The translations under genes were made by a program, and so were the position numbers. This document shows, piece after piece, positions 22,107 to 31,801 of a DNA stretch of 35,218 nt. A model generated the notes under the pieces. That model saw nothing but the letters and a program-made list of their open reading frames with translations. It was not told the origin of the DNA and did not search any database. The number at the start of each line of letters is the position of its first letter. Positions within the stretch are counted from its first letter, which is position 1. This stretch comes from Bryobacterales bacterium (GTDB taxonomy: Bacteria; Acidobacteriota; Terriglobia; Bryobacterales; Bryobacteraceae). The stretch spans positions 1 through 35,218 of the forward strand of contig JAUYBU010000590.1 of NCBI GenBank assembly GCA_030693045.1, in the 5' to 3' direction.

Positions 22107-24455
22107 TCACTCCTGACGGCGGATGGTCCATCGGTTGTTGCCGGCCTGGACTTGGGCGAAATCGCCCGCGCCATCCGGGCGGAAGGCGATCTTCACGTCT
22201 TTGCGCGCGACGCCGTCCAGGCTGAGGCTGAGCACGGCGCCCTGGCGCTCGACGCGCGGCTTGGAAGTTGGCGCCTGGCCCTGCCGGTAGGGCCGCAGCA
22301 CGGTAAGCGTGAACGACCGCGCCGCCAGTTCGGCCGACGACGCTTCGACGTGCCACTGGGGCGGAATCCGGCCGGGACTTCCGACGCTCTTGAGGTACTC
22401 CCAGTCCGGCTCCGGATCGTAGCCGGTCCACTGGCGCATCTTGAGCGGTTCGGCGGCAACGTAGTCGACCAAAACGCCGGCCGAGTTACGGATCGCCGTC
22501 AGCTTCTGGCCGGCCTGGTCCACTTCGAACGGCTGGTGAGCGTGCAGCATCCACTGAAACGTGCTCGGTTTCGGGGCCTCGAGTTCGTCGGCAATGACGA
22601 TGACGTCCGGCTTGACGAAAATGACGTGCCGCAGCGCACGCTTCAGGCGGCCCTCATAGGACGCCGTCGCGTCGCCCAGCACGTAATCGCAGCCGTTTTG
22701 AAACTCCCATTTCACGATGCGGCCGCCCAGGTCGGCGGAGCGGGGTTTCTGCCCCTCGCCATTCACCAGCACGGCATTTTGCGCGCGCGTGGTCCAGACC
22801 CATTTGGCGTGGAACGGGCTGCCGTACAGGTCGCGGTAGACGTTATTCACCAGCAGGGCCTGGCCGTATGCGTTGAGAGTGAATGAATTATGCGGGTCGT
22901 GGCCGTGACTCCAGCGGCCCATGGGGCTGGACTTGAAGCGAAACTGCACGTTGTCGGCGGCGGCCAGCAGATTGCTGTTCAGCACGGCAATGCCGGTGCC
23001 GCGGAACACCTTGGACGGCGGCAGGTCCGAGGGCGATTTCGGCGCGACCGGCGCGGCCGAACTCCACAGGAATTCGAGCACCGGTTCACCGGCTTCGGCG
23101 GGGATCTCCCAGGCGTTCAGCCACCAGGCCCAGTAAGGATTGCCCGTGCGCCGGACAAAGAATTGCATGAAGGCCCAGCCTCGGCCCGGCTGGCCGGACG
23201 CGAGATCGCCAAATCCCAGATCCGGCGTTCCGGGAGGGGCGGAGTACAGGGCGTAATCGGCGAAGTGCGCGAAGAACGGCTTCTTGAACCCGTCGATTCC
23301 CAGGGCGCTCTGCGAGAAGTCCATCCACCAGGCCGCCTTCGACATATAGCCGGCAAAATAGGACAGGCCCTCGTGCCAGCCGCCGTCGTCGTCCGACCAG
23401 GCCGGATAGGCCGCGAAGAACTTGGTCACGGCGTAGCGCAGATACAACTCCGATTCGGGCGTTTCGGCGAAGGTCGCGATGGCGTTCTCGGCCAGCTTGT
23501 GCCAGGTGCGGTTGCCGTGGCTGCTGTAGGGTTGGTTGAGATGGCCCACGCCCTCCCTGACTTCGCCGCTCTTCCAGGCGTCGGTGGCGCGGCGCAGCAA
23601 CACGGCGCGCACCCGGCTGCGCTCGTCGTCGCTGAGCGCCGGGTAGGCCCAGTCGTAGCCGCGCGCCAAACGGTGCAGCATGGGTTTGGCGGCCTCGCAG
23701 TTGATCTTGAAGTTGGTCGGGCCGTCGGGGTTCCAGGCGGCCAGTTTCAACAGGAAGCGCCGCGCGGTGTCGCCGTACTTGCGCTCGCCGGTCAGCCAGT
23801 AAACAAATGACAGGATCTCGACTTCCTGCGCCGCGCGGATGGTTTCGACGCGGTTGGTCCACCAGAACTGCTTGGTCGCCGGGTCGCTGATCAGGCCGAG
23901 CGTCGCCGGCTCGGGCGTCGGTTCGGCGCTGAGCAGAGCATCGGCGCGTTGCAGCAGTTTCCGATAGGAATCGGCGCCGCCGCCGCGCGCCCACTCGCGA
24001 AGGCGCGCCAGATCCTCGGCGCGGACGAACAGGCGCGGGTGGCTGGCCGGGATGCGCGCGCGCAATTGCTCCATGGTGGGTTGCGGAAACGGGGTAGCGT
24101 CTTTTGGAATCACGAAGCGGCGCGTGCGGCTCCACTCCGACATCGCAGCGTTCGCGCCGGCGATGCGATAGCGCCAAAACCAGGTCCCCGGTTTCAGCGG
24201 AGCGCTGTGCGTGTAGACCGTCCAGGGAAGATCGCCGGCCGTCGCCGGGCGCGCGAAGGTGGAGTTGTCGGCCCACTGGACCTGGTAGCTCCGGGCGGTT
24301 TTTTCATGAACCCAGGTGAGCGGCGGCGGGTTCACCGGCGTCGTGGCGCCGTCCGCCGGGCGGTATCCCCACTCGTCGGCAAGCGGCGCGCGATCCGGCG
24401 CTTGCGCCGCCAGGATCGCAACCAGGGCAAGGAATAGACACAGGCATCGTTCCAT
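22107..24455 (-). CDS. DUF4962 / heparinase II/III-like secreted polysaccharide-degrading protein
   Basis: Signal peptide MERCLCLFLALVAILAAQA; N-terminal LTWVHEKTARSYQVQWADNSTF...WFWRYRIAG; alpha/alpha-toroid-like middle; heparinase-like GRWSHGHDPHNSFTLNAYGQALLVNNVYRD. Confidence 0.8.
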   Translation of the reverse strand: MERCLCLFLALVAILAAQAPDRAPLADEWGYRPADGATTPVNPPPLTWVHEKTARSYQVQWADNSTFARPATAGDLPWTVYTHSAPLKPGTWFWRYRIAGANAAMSEWSRTRRFVIPKDATPFPQPTMEQLRARIPASHPRLFVRAEDLARLREWARGGGADSYRKLLQRADALLSAEPTPEPATLGLISDPATKQFWWTNRVETIRAAQEVEILSFVYWLTGERKYGDTARRFLLKLAAWNPDGPTNFKINCEAAKPMLHRLARGYDWAYPALSDDERSRVRAVLLRRATDAWKSGEVREGVGHLNQPYSSHGNRTWHKLAENAIATFAETPESELYLRYAVTKFFAAYPAWSDDDGGWHEGLSYFAGYMSKAAWWMDFSQSALGIDGFKKPFFAHFADYALYSAPPGTPDLGFGDLASGQPGRGWAFMQFFVRRTGNPYWAWWLNAWEIPAEAGEPVLEFLWSSAAPVAPKSPSDLPPSKVFRGTGIAVLNSNLLAAADNVQFRFKSSPMGRWSHGHDPHNSFTLNAYGQALLVNNVYRDLYGSPFHAKWVWTTRAQNAVLVNGEGQKPRSADLGGRIVKWEFQNGCDYVLGDATASYEGRLKRALRHVIFVKPDVIVIADELEAPKPSTFQWMLHAHQPFEVDQAGQKLTAIRNSAGVLVDYVAAEPLKMRQWTGYDPEPDWEYLKSVGSPGRIPPQWHVEASSAELAARSFTLTVLRPYRQGQAPTSKPRVERQGAVLSLSLDGVARKDVKIAFRPDGAGDFAQVQAGNNRWTIRRQE

Positions 24456-24597
24456 AGTGTGATCCACATTATCACGAAGTCCAGCCACGCGACCGCCGCC
24501 TCTTCTCGCGGCCTGTTTCCGGTACTTGACTCTCCGCTTTGAAATGAGTTACCTTGGCGATTCGGCTCAGTCCTGCTTCGGGCGGGGCAATCGACGT

Positions 24598-25044
24598 ATG
24601 TCCGATCACACGAGCGGCGAATCCAAGAGCGTGGAGTTTCTGCTGGACTCGACGCTGGAGAGCGTGGATCTCGCCGAGGCCGAAGTTTTGCGTATCGCCG
24701 GGGACGCCGGAATGGCGGAGGAGGACCAGCACCGGTTGAGCATGGCGGTGCGGGAGTCGATGGTCAACGCCGTCGCGCACGGGAATCGGTACAGCCCCGA
24801 CAAGAAGGTTCAGCTCAAGATTCGGCGTCACCCGGATCGGCTGGCGGTCGAGATTGCGGACGAGGGTGAGGGATTTGAGTTGAAGTCGGTGCCGGATCCG
24901 CTGGCCGACGAGAACTTGCTGCGCGCGTCCGGCCGGGGGATTCTTCTGATTCAGGCGTTCGTGGATGAGTTTCGGATTGGTCGCCGCGAGACCGCGGGGA
25001 CGCAGGCTGTTCTGGTCAAGTACCTGAAGCGGGAATCTCGATGA
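24598..25044 (+). CDS. RsbW/SpoIIAB-like serine-kinase anti-sigma factor
   Basis: GHKL ATPase N-box MAVRESMVNAVAHGNRYSPDKKV and G1 IADEGEGFE, G2-like GRGILLIQAFVDEF. Confidence 0.85.
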   Translation: MSDHTSGESKSVEFLLDSTLESVDLAEAEVLRIAGDAGMAEEDQHRLSMAVRESMVNAVAHGNRYSPDKKVQLKIRRHPDRLAVEIADEGEGFELKSVPDPLADENLLRASGRGILLIQAFVDEFRIGRRETAGTQAVLVKYLKRESR

Positions 25045-25084
25045 GGTACAATCGGTTTTCTCTGAATGAGGAGGTTTAGAACTC

Positions 25085-25429
25085 GTGAGCGTCAAATTGA
25101 CAGTCCGTCAAGTGGGTGATGTGAGCGTGATTGATGCGTCCGGCCGGATTACGCTGGGAGAAGGATCGAGCGCCTTCCGCGAGGCGATCCGCGATCTGGT
25201 GGCCAAGGGCAACAGGAAGATGCTGCTGAACCTTGCGGAGGTGACCTACATCGACAGTTCGGGAATCGGGGAACTGGTGTCGGGCTTCACTACGGTGACC
25301 AACCATGGGGGCCAATTGAAGTTGCTTGGGCTGACCAAGCGGGTGCAGGATCTGCTCCAGATCACCAAGCTGTATACCGTGTTTGAGGTGTTCGACGACG
25401 AAAGCGTGGCGGTCCGCGGATTCGCATAG
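25085..25429 (+). CDS. STAS-domain anti-sigma factor antagonist (SpoIIAA/RsbV-like)
   Basis: GTG start; LAEVTYIDSSGIGELVSGFTTVTNHGGQLKLLGLTKRVQDLLQITKLYTVFEVFDDE. Confidence 0.92.
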   Translation: MSVKLTVRQVGDVSVIDASGRITLGEGSSAFREAIRDLVAKGNRKMLLNLAEVTYIDSSGIGELVSGFTTVTNHGGQLKLLGLTKRVQDLLQITKLYTVFEVFDDESVAVRGFA

Positions 25430-25474
25430 GTTCGGCGGCGCGGTCGAGCCGGAACAGACCCGGGACAGACGACT

Positions 25475-26176
25475 GTGTCCACACCGACAAGCTCGGCGGA
25501 TGAACCGGTTCGACAGGGGAACGTCCCGTCTGTCCCCGGTTTTTCGGTAGTTGTCGCCGACGAGATCACGCTATTCCGCGAAGGGATCGTTTCCCTGTGC
25601 GAGGGCTGGAACTGCCACGTCGTCGCGCAATGCTCCGACGGTCTTGTCGCGCTCCGGACGATTCAGGCGCTGAAGCCGGACGTGGCGATACTGGAGTTGA
25701 GTCTCCCGAGCCTGGACACGCTCGAACTGATTCGCCGCGTGCGGCAGGCCAAGCTTCCGACCAAGCTTCTGGTGGTGTCGATGCGGGACGACCGGAAGAC
25801 CGTGATCGAGGCGCTGCGCGGGGGCGCACACGGATTTGTGTTGAAGTCCGACCCCGCGCGGCACCTGCACGACGCCATTTGGCGGGCTGTGGAAGGCAGC
25901 GTTTACGTTTCTCCCTCGCTGGAGCCGGACCGGCTGTTCGGAGCAAAACGGGAGAAGCCGGCCGGCGATCCCCTGGATGCGTTGAGTTCGCGTGAACACC
26001 AGGTGTTTCGTTTGCTGGTGGATGGCTCGCGGGCCAAAGAGATCGCCGCGCGCCTGGATCTGAGCGCCAAGACCGTGGACACCTACCGGTCCAACCTGAT
26101 GCGCAAGCTCGACATTCACGACCTGGCCGGTTTGGTGAAGTTCGCCATTCAGCGCAACCTCACGGCGGCGAAGTAA
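25475..26176 (+). CDS. LuxR/NarL-family response regulator (receiver plus HTH)
   Basis: Receiver VVVADEITLFREGI...PDVAILELSLPSLDTLELIRRV...LVVSMRDDRKTVIEALRGGAHGFVLKSD; HTH LSSREHQVFRLLVDGSRAKEIAARLDLSAKTVDTYRSNLMRKLDIHDLAGLVKFAI. Confidence 0.9.
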   Translation: MSTPTSSADEPVRQGNVPSVPGFSVVVADEITLFREGIVSLCEGWNCHVVAQCSDGLVALRTIQALKPDVAILELSLPSLDTLELIRRVRQAKLPTKLLVVSMRDDRKTVIEALRGGAHGFVLKSDPARHLHDAIWRAVEGSVYVSPSLEPDRLFGAKREKPAGDPLDALSSREHQVFRLLVDGSRAKEIAARLDLSAKTVDTYRSNLMRKLDIHDLAGLVKFAIQRNLTAAK

Positions 26177-26346
26177 CCGCCGCTCCCCTGCCGAGAGGGC
26201 ACCCAGTCGCGGCTCGGAAATTGCTACTGAGCCGCGCGCGTCAGCAAGCGGCACTGCATGACGGCCACTTACCGCCGCGGCTTTCCCAAGGCGATAATGG
26301 GGACAGGCCTTCCTGAGGCGGGCTCGGAGCGTAAAGGCTGCAAGAC

Positions 26347-29300
26347 ATGAAGATTCGGCTCTACTCCCTCGGCATTCTCCTGACGCTGTTTTGCGGAGCG
26401 TTGTTGGCGCAGCAGAGCGCCGGCTACTCGATCAATACGGTGGCCGGCGGTCACGTGCTGGGCGACAACGGTCCGGCCACGGCGGCTTTGTTTCTTTCGC
26501 AAGAGAAGATAATCACCGACGCATCCGGCGTCATGTACATCGCCGACACCGGCAACCATCGCGTTCGGCGCATCGATGCGTCGGGGACGGTCAAGACGAT
26601 TGCGGGCACGGGGGTCGCCGGATTCTCGGGGGACGGGTTGGCGGCGACGGAAGCGAAGCTCAAGTCCCCGGTCGGCCTGGCGCTGGACGCGCAAAGCAAC
26701 CTGTATGTCGCCGACAGAGATAACAACCGGATACGGCGTATCAATCCCGCCGGCATCATCTCGACCGTGGCCGGGGACACGAGCGCGACGCGGCTGTCGG
26801 GTCCGCGCGGGGTGGCCTTCGACGCTTCGGGCAATCTCTACGTAACCGACTCGACCTTGGGCGGCCGGCTTGCGCGCCTGACCGCGAAGGGCGAGTGGCA
26901 GGTGGTGGTGACGGGGTTTTCCAATCCGGGCGGCATCGCTGTCGAGGCGTCCGGCAATATCCTGGTTGCCGACAGCGGTGATCACGCCGTTGTCAGGGTG
27001 ACACCCACGGGTGAAGGGACGGTGGTCGCCGGCACGGGTTATGCGGGTTTCAGCGGCGACCGGGGACCGGCGGATTCGACCGCGGTTCGTCTGAATTATC
27101 CCACGGATGTGGCCCTCGACAGGCTTGGCGCAATTTACATTGCGGACGCGGGAAACGGACGCATCCGGAAGGTCATGCACCAGGGAAGCAGCGACAAGCC
27201 CTACATCTTCACGGAAGCCGGCGGGGGATCGGTTCCGCCTTTCGGTGGAGAATACACCACGGAAGATCCGGTGCTGGCGGCCCTGGGGTCGCCGCGAGGC
27301 GTTTGGGTGGACGCCGCGGGCGGCGTCTACATCGCCGACACGGGCTACAGCCTGGTCCGCAAACTGGAAGGCGGGACACTGAAGATTATCGCGGGCGCCA
27401 GCCGAAGCCGCGGCGACGGCGGACCGGCGACATCCGCGTCGCTCTACTATCCGCGAAGCGTGGCCGTTGTCACCGACGGAAACCTGCTGATTGCCGACAC
27501 CGCCAACAACAAGGTACGGAAATTCTCGCCGGGGGGCAATATCACCACGCTGGCCGGGGCCGGCCTGGCGGGGAGCGCTGGCGACGGGGCGCGGGCCGAG
27601 GTGGCACAGCTCAATGCGCCGGCCGGGCTAGCCGTCGACTCGGCCGGAAACGTGTACATCGGGGACACTGGAAACGCGCGGCTGCGCAAGGTGCGGCCTT
27701 CATTTGGGAATGACATCGTCACCATCGCCGGCGGAAACGGCTGGGGGGGCGAGGGTGACGGCGCGGGTCCGACCTCGGCGCAAGTGAGGGACATTAACGG
27801 GATCGCCCTGGACGCGGAGGGCAACATCTACCTTGCCGACTCTGGAAGTAACCGCATCCGCCGGATTGGCAAGGACGGCAAGACCATCGAACGCTTCGCC
27901 GGCACCTCCGCTGCCGGCGCCGGCGCGGATGGCATCGCCGCAGTCCAGTCGGCGGTCAATTGGCCGTGGGGCGTGGTGGTGGGAAAGGACGGCTCGATCT
28001 ACTTTTCCGACACCAACAACCACCGCGTCCGGCGGGTTCTTCCCAATCCTACCGGATGCGGCGGTTATCCGTGCGTCGAGACCGTCGTCGGCTCGGGCGT
28101 TCCCGGCTATGCCGGCGATGGCGGCGCCGCCAGGAGCGCCCGGCTGAATTACCCGCGGGGCCTGGCGATGGATGGCGACGGCAATCTCTACATCGCGGAC
28201 ACGGACAACCACCGTATCCGGCACGTCAATTCCGGTGGCTTCATCCGAACCATTGCCGGGACCGGGGTGGCGGGTTTTTCCGGCGACGAGGGCGCCGCGA
28301 TCTCCGCTCAGTTGTGGTCTCCTACCGGGATCGCCCTGGATTCCAAAGGCAACATCTATATCGCGGATCGGGACAACTACCGCATCCGCCGCCTGTCGGC
28401 GGACATTTCCGACCGGCAAGTGGCGATCGCCGGCGGAAACAATCAAAGCGCATCGACGGGAGCGAAACTTCCCGTCCCGCTCGCGGTCCGCCTGACCAAC
28501 CGGGCGGGAGGGCCGGTTGCCGGCGTCAGCGTCAGCTTCATTATCACTCGAGGGCTGGCGCAACTGAGCGCAGGTTCCGCGGTGACCAATGCCGACGGCG
28601 TCGCCTCGGTAACCATCACCCTGGGCCCTGTTCCGGGAGACGTTACAGTTGTGGCGTCGGCCGCTGGGGTGCTCTCGGTCCAATTCCAGCTCACGACTTT
28701 GGGAGCTGTCGTCACGGGCCAGCCGCGCATCTTGTCCGGCGGCGTCGTTGGCGCCGGGCTGAGCGTTCCCAAGGTCCGCCATCTCGCACCGAACGGCCTG
28801 TACACGATCTTCGGCGAAAACTTCGCGCAGGCGGGAGGCGGTTGGCAGGTGGGTCCGGCGGACCTGGTCAACGGTCAGTTGCCGACTCGGTTCCAGGGAG
28901 TCTGCGTACGGGTGGGCGGCGCCGTGGCGCCCGTGATCCACGTCTATCCCGGGCAGGTCAGTTTCCAGGCGCCGAACCTGAGCGCCAGCCCATCCGTGGG
29001 CGTGCAGGTGATTCTGAACTGCGGCGAGGGCGAGGTGCGAAGTAACATCGAAAACGTCGAGATGCGCGTGGCTTCGCCGGAGTTTCTCTTCTTCGTGCAA
29101 AACGCCGACGGCCGCAATCCCGTGGCTGCCGTCAACGCCGTGACCGGGATTTACGTCGGCCCGTCCGGCCTGATTGCGGGAGGGAACTTCGTGCCGGCCA
29201 AGCCGGGCGACTATGTGACCATCTTCGGCTCCGGATTCGGAGCGACCAACCCGCTGTTCTTCGCCGGGGACCTGGTCGACCGGAGCGCGCCGGTGACGGC

Positions 29301-29499
29301 ACTGGTTTCCGTCACGCTCGGCGGACAGCCCGTGGCGGCGTCCGACATTCTGTACACCGGCGCGACGCCCGGCTTTGCCGGCCTGTACCAGGTCAACATC
29401 CGCATTCCCGCCGACGCCGCGGACGGGAATCTGCCGCTGGTTATTTCGGTCAGCGGAATTCCCTCGCCCGACGGCGCGTACCTTACCGTGAAACGGTAA
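26347..29499 (+). CDS. Secreted NHL-repeat protein with Big_1-like domain and TIGR03437-like C-terminal domain
   Basis: 1050 aa, many 'G.IYIADTGNHRIRR...TIAGTG.AGFSGDGG.A' repeats; Ig-like VPLAVRLTNRAGGPVAGVSVSFI; C-terminus NGLYTIFGENFA...YVTIFGSGFG...LYQVNIRIPADAADGNLPLVISVSG. Confidence 0.9.
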   Translation: MKIRLYSLGILLTLFCGALLAQQSAGYSINTVAGGHVLGDNGPATAALFLSQEKIITDASGVMYIADTGNHRVRRIDASGTVKTIAGTGVAGFSGDGLAATEAKLKSPVGLALDAQSNLYVADRDNNRIRRINPAGIISTVAGDTSATRLSGPRGVAFDASGNLYVTDSTLGGRLARLTAKGEWQVVVTGFSNPGGIAVEASGNILVADSGDHAVVRVTPTGEGTVVAGTGYAGFSGDRGPADSTAVRLNYPTDVALDRLGAIYIADAGNGRIRKVMHQGSSDKPYIFTEAGGGSVPPFGGEYTTEDPVLAALGSPRGVWVDAAGGVYIADTGYSLVRKLEGGTLKIIAGASRSRGDGGPATSASLYYPRSVAVVTDGNLLIADTANNKVRKFSPGGNITTLAGAGLAGSAGDGARAEVAQLNAPAGLAVDSAGNVYIGDTGNARLRKVRPSFGNDIVTIAGGNGWGGEGDGAGPTSAQVRDINGIALDAEGNIYLADSGSNRIRRIGKDGKTIERFAGTSAAGAGADGIAAVQSAVNWPWGVVVGKDGSIYFSDTNNHRVRRVLPNPTGCGGYPCVETVVGSGVPGYAGDGGAARSARLNYPRGLAMDGDGNLYIADTDNHRIRHVNSGGFIRTIAGTGVAGFSGDEGAAISAQLWSPTGIALDSKGNIYIADRDNYRIRRLSADISDRQVAIAGGNNQSASTGAKLPVPLAVRLTNRAGGPVAGVSVSFIITRGLAQLSAGSAVTNADGVASVTITLGPVPGDVTVVASAAGVLSVQFQLTTLGAVVTGQPRILSGGVVGAGLSVPKVRHLAPNGLYTIFGENFAQAGGGWQVGPADLVNGQLPTRFQGVCVRVGGAVAPVIHVYPGQVSFQAPNLSASPSVGVQVILNCGEGEVRSNIENVEMRVASPEFLFFVQNADGRNPVAAVNAVTGIYVGPSGLIAGGNFVPAKPGDYVTIFGSGFGATNPLFFAGDLVDRSAPVTALVSVTLGGQPVAASDILYTGATPGFAGLYQVNIRIPADAADGNLPLVISVSGIPSPDGAYLTVKR

Positions 29500-29502
29500 C
29501 CG

Positions 29503-30780
29503 CTACCGGGGCGGGCCGGTCCCAGCGGCCAGCGTGCCGTCCCAGCGGCGGTCGGCTTGCGAGGTGTAGTTGCCGAGTTTGTCCCAGTCCTGGCGGGTCA
29601 GGCCGTTCAGATCCCAGACGATCCGCCCGTCGCGGATGGTGAGTTCGGCCGCCAGCTTTCGGGTGCCCTTGAGCCGCGCGCCGTAGACGTCGACAAACCC
29701 GAAGTTGCCCTGCTCCAGACGGAGCACGCTGACATCGGCGGGCGCGCCCACCGACAGGTGGCCCAGTTCCTCGCGCTTGATCTGGCGCGCCGGGTTCCAG
29801 GTGGAGCGCAGGATCACGTCCTCGATCGTCATACCCATGTTGAGGAACTTCGACATGACGTTCAGCATGTCCTTCATTCCGGCGTTCATGCTGCTGATGT
29901 GCAGGTCGGTGGAAATGGAATCCGGGATGAACCCCTGCTTCATGGCCGGAACGGCCTGGCGGAACACGAAGCTGCCGCCGCCGTGGCCGACATCGAAAAT
30001 GACGCCCCGCTTGCGCGCTTCAAGCAAGTAGCTCCGCACTTGCTTCCGGTCGTCCAGCATCGGCACCGCGGCCAGGTACATGTGCGTGTAGATGTCGCCC
30101 GGGCGCAGGTGTTTTGTCACCAGGTCTTCGAACGGGCGCGCGGCCTGAAACGCGCCGAAATCGACCATCACGGGCAGGTTCGCCAGCGTGCCGGCTTCGA
30201 CGGCCCGATCGACCGCGATCCAGTCGGGCGCCCTATAGTGCGCGGTCTTGATGCCGATGACGATGTCCTTGTTGCGGAGCGCGCACTCGGCCGTGGGCTT
30301 GGACTCCATGTCCGCGGTGTCCTGCTCGGGTTTCTCTCCGCACATGCCCTGGCCCACGATGTTCAGAAACGCAAGCACGCGCGTTTTCGACTTCCGCACG
30401 ATGTTCCGGCGGAAGTCGTCGAGATTGCGCCAGCCGGGAGAACCGGCGTCGACCACCGTGGTCACGCCCGCGCGCGGCGCGTGATCGTCCGGCGAGACGC
30501 TGGATTCGCCCGTGTAAGCGGCGCCCCAGCCGGAGAAGACGTGTACGTGCATGTCGACCAGCCCCGGCGTTACGTACAGGCCGGTGACGTCGACCGTCTT
30601 GTGAGCTTTGGCGGCGGGGATGCTCGCCTCGACGGCCGCGATCTTGCCGTCCTTGATGGCCACGTCGCGCCGGGCGCTGACGCGGTTCTTCGGGTCGATG
30701 AGGTGGCCGCCCTTAAGCAACAGGTCGTAATCCGTCTGAGCCAGGGCGGAGAAAGCCAATAGGGTTGCCGCGAACTTCAT
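29503..30780 (-). CDS. Amidohydrolase/deacetylase family metallohydrolase (secreted or N-terminally anchored)
   Basis: LLLKGGHLIDPKNRVSARRDVAIKDGKIAAVE...VTPGLVDMHVHVFSGW (HxH motif), later H-containing GHGGGSFVF. Start at MKF 30780 or MAQ 30789. Confidence 0.85.
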   Translation of the reverse strand: MKFAATLLAFSALAQTDYDLLLKGGHLIDPKNRVSARRDVAIKDGKIAAVEASIPAAKAHKTVDVTGLYVTPGLVDMHVHVFSGWGAAYTGESSVSPDDHAPRAGVTTVVDAGSPGWRNLDDFRRNIVRKSKTRVLAFLNIVGQGMCGEKPEQDTADMESKPTAECALRNKDIVIGIKTAHYRAPDWIAVDRAVEAGTLANLPVMVDFGAFQAARPFEDLVTKHLRPGDIYTHMYLAAVPMLDDRKQVRSYLLEARKRGVIFDVGHGGGSFVFRQAVPAMKQGFIPDSISTDLHISSMNAGMKDMLNVMSKFLNMGMTIEDVILRSTWNPARQIKREELGHLSVGAPADVSVLRLEQGNFGFVDVYGARLKGTRKLAAELTIRDGRIVWDLNGLTRQDWDKLGNYTSQADRRWDGTLAAGTGPPR

Positions 30781-30790
30781 TTGTGCCATT

Positions 30791-31759
30791 CTACCGCTTT
30801 CTTGCGAACTCGAAGGCGGTGCGGACAATTTCCCGAAGATCGGTGTAGCGCGGTTTCCAGCCCAGGGTGGACTGGAGCTGGTTCGAATCGGCGACCAGGA
30901 CCGCAGCGTCGCCGGCGCGGCGCGGGCCCATCGTGTGCGGCACTTTTTCGCCGGTGACCTGTTCCACCGCGCGCAGGACCTCGAGGACCGAGTGGCCCGT
31001 GCCGGTGCCGGCGTTGAACGCGTGCGAGGCGCCGCCGCCGATCAGGTGCTCCAGGGCCAGGATGTGCGCCTCGGCCAGGTCGCTCACGTGGATATAGTCG
31101 CGGATGCAAGTGCCGTCGGGCGTCGCGTAATCGTCGCCGAACAACGTTATTGGATGGCCGGTTTCGACGGCGCGCAGCAGGAGCGGGATGAGATGCGTTT
31201 CCGGATCGTGCTCCTCGCCCAGGCCCGAATCCGGTTCCGCTCCGCAGGCGTTGAAATAGCGCAGCGAGATGCTGCGCAATTCGCGGCGCTGGTCGAGCCA
31301 GCCCAGGATCTTCTCGACCATGGCTTTCGAGTCGCCGTAGGGGCTGACCGGCTGAATGGGCATGTCCTCGGTGATGGGCACGCGCGCCGGAGTGCCATAG
31401 ACCGCCGCCGTCGAAGAAAAAACCAGCCGTGACACTTGCGCTCTGGCCATGGCGGTGAACAGCGAGAGCGAACCACTCACGTTGTTGGTGAAGTACATCT
31501 CCGGCTCGCGGCTGGATTCGCCCACGGCGATGTAGGCGGCGAAGTGGACTACCGCTTCAAACGGCTTGCTGCGCAGGAGTTCGGTGAGGCGATCGGTGTC
31601 GGCCAGCGGCAGAATGCGGAGCCGGTCGGGCGCGACGTTGTGCCGGTGGCCGCGCGAGAGGTCGTCCACCACGGTGACCTCGTAGCCGCGCCGCAAAAGC
31701 AGGTGGACGGTGTGAGCGCCGATGTAGCCGGCGCCCCCGGTGACAAGGATGTGTTTCAT
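30791..31759 (-). CDS. galE: UDP-glucose 4-epimerase
   Basis: MKHILVTGGAGYIGAHTVHLLLRRGYEVTVVDDLSRGHRHN, SSTAAVYGTP, YGDSK, ISLRYFNACGA, CIRDYIHVSDLAEAHILAL. Confidence 0.95.
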   Translation of the reverse strand: MKHILVTGGAGYIGAHTVHLLLRRGYEVTVVDDLSRGHRHNVAPDRLRILPLADTDRLTELLRSKPFEAVVHFAAYIAVGESSREPEMYFTNNVSGSLSLFTAMARAQVSRLVFSSTAAVYGTPARVPITEDMPIQPVSPYGDSKAMVEKILGWLDQRRELRSISLRYFNACGAEPDSGLGEEHDPETHLIPLLLRAVETGHPITLFGDDYATPDGTCIRDYIHVSDLAEAHILALEHLIGGGASHAFNAGTGTGHSVLEVLRAVEQVTGEKVPHTMGPRRAGDAAVLVADSNQLQSTLGWKPRYTDLREIVRTAFEFARKR

Positions 31760-31801
31760 CTTCCGCTCGCTCGGGCGGTAATGTAGTAGGATATCAAGCC
31801 C

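Noticed and set aside
27700-29100. 466-aa ORF on the minus strand
   Set aside because: Antisense shadow of the NHL-repeat gene; its repetitive composition mirrors the true coding repeats.
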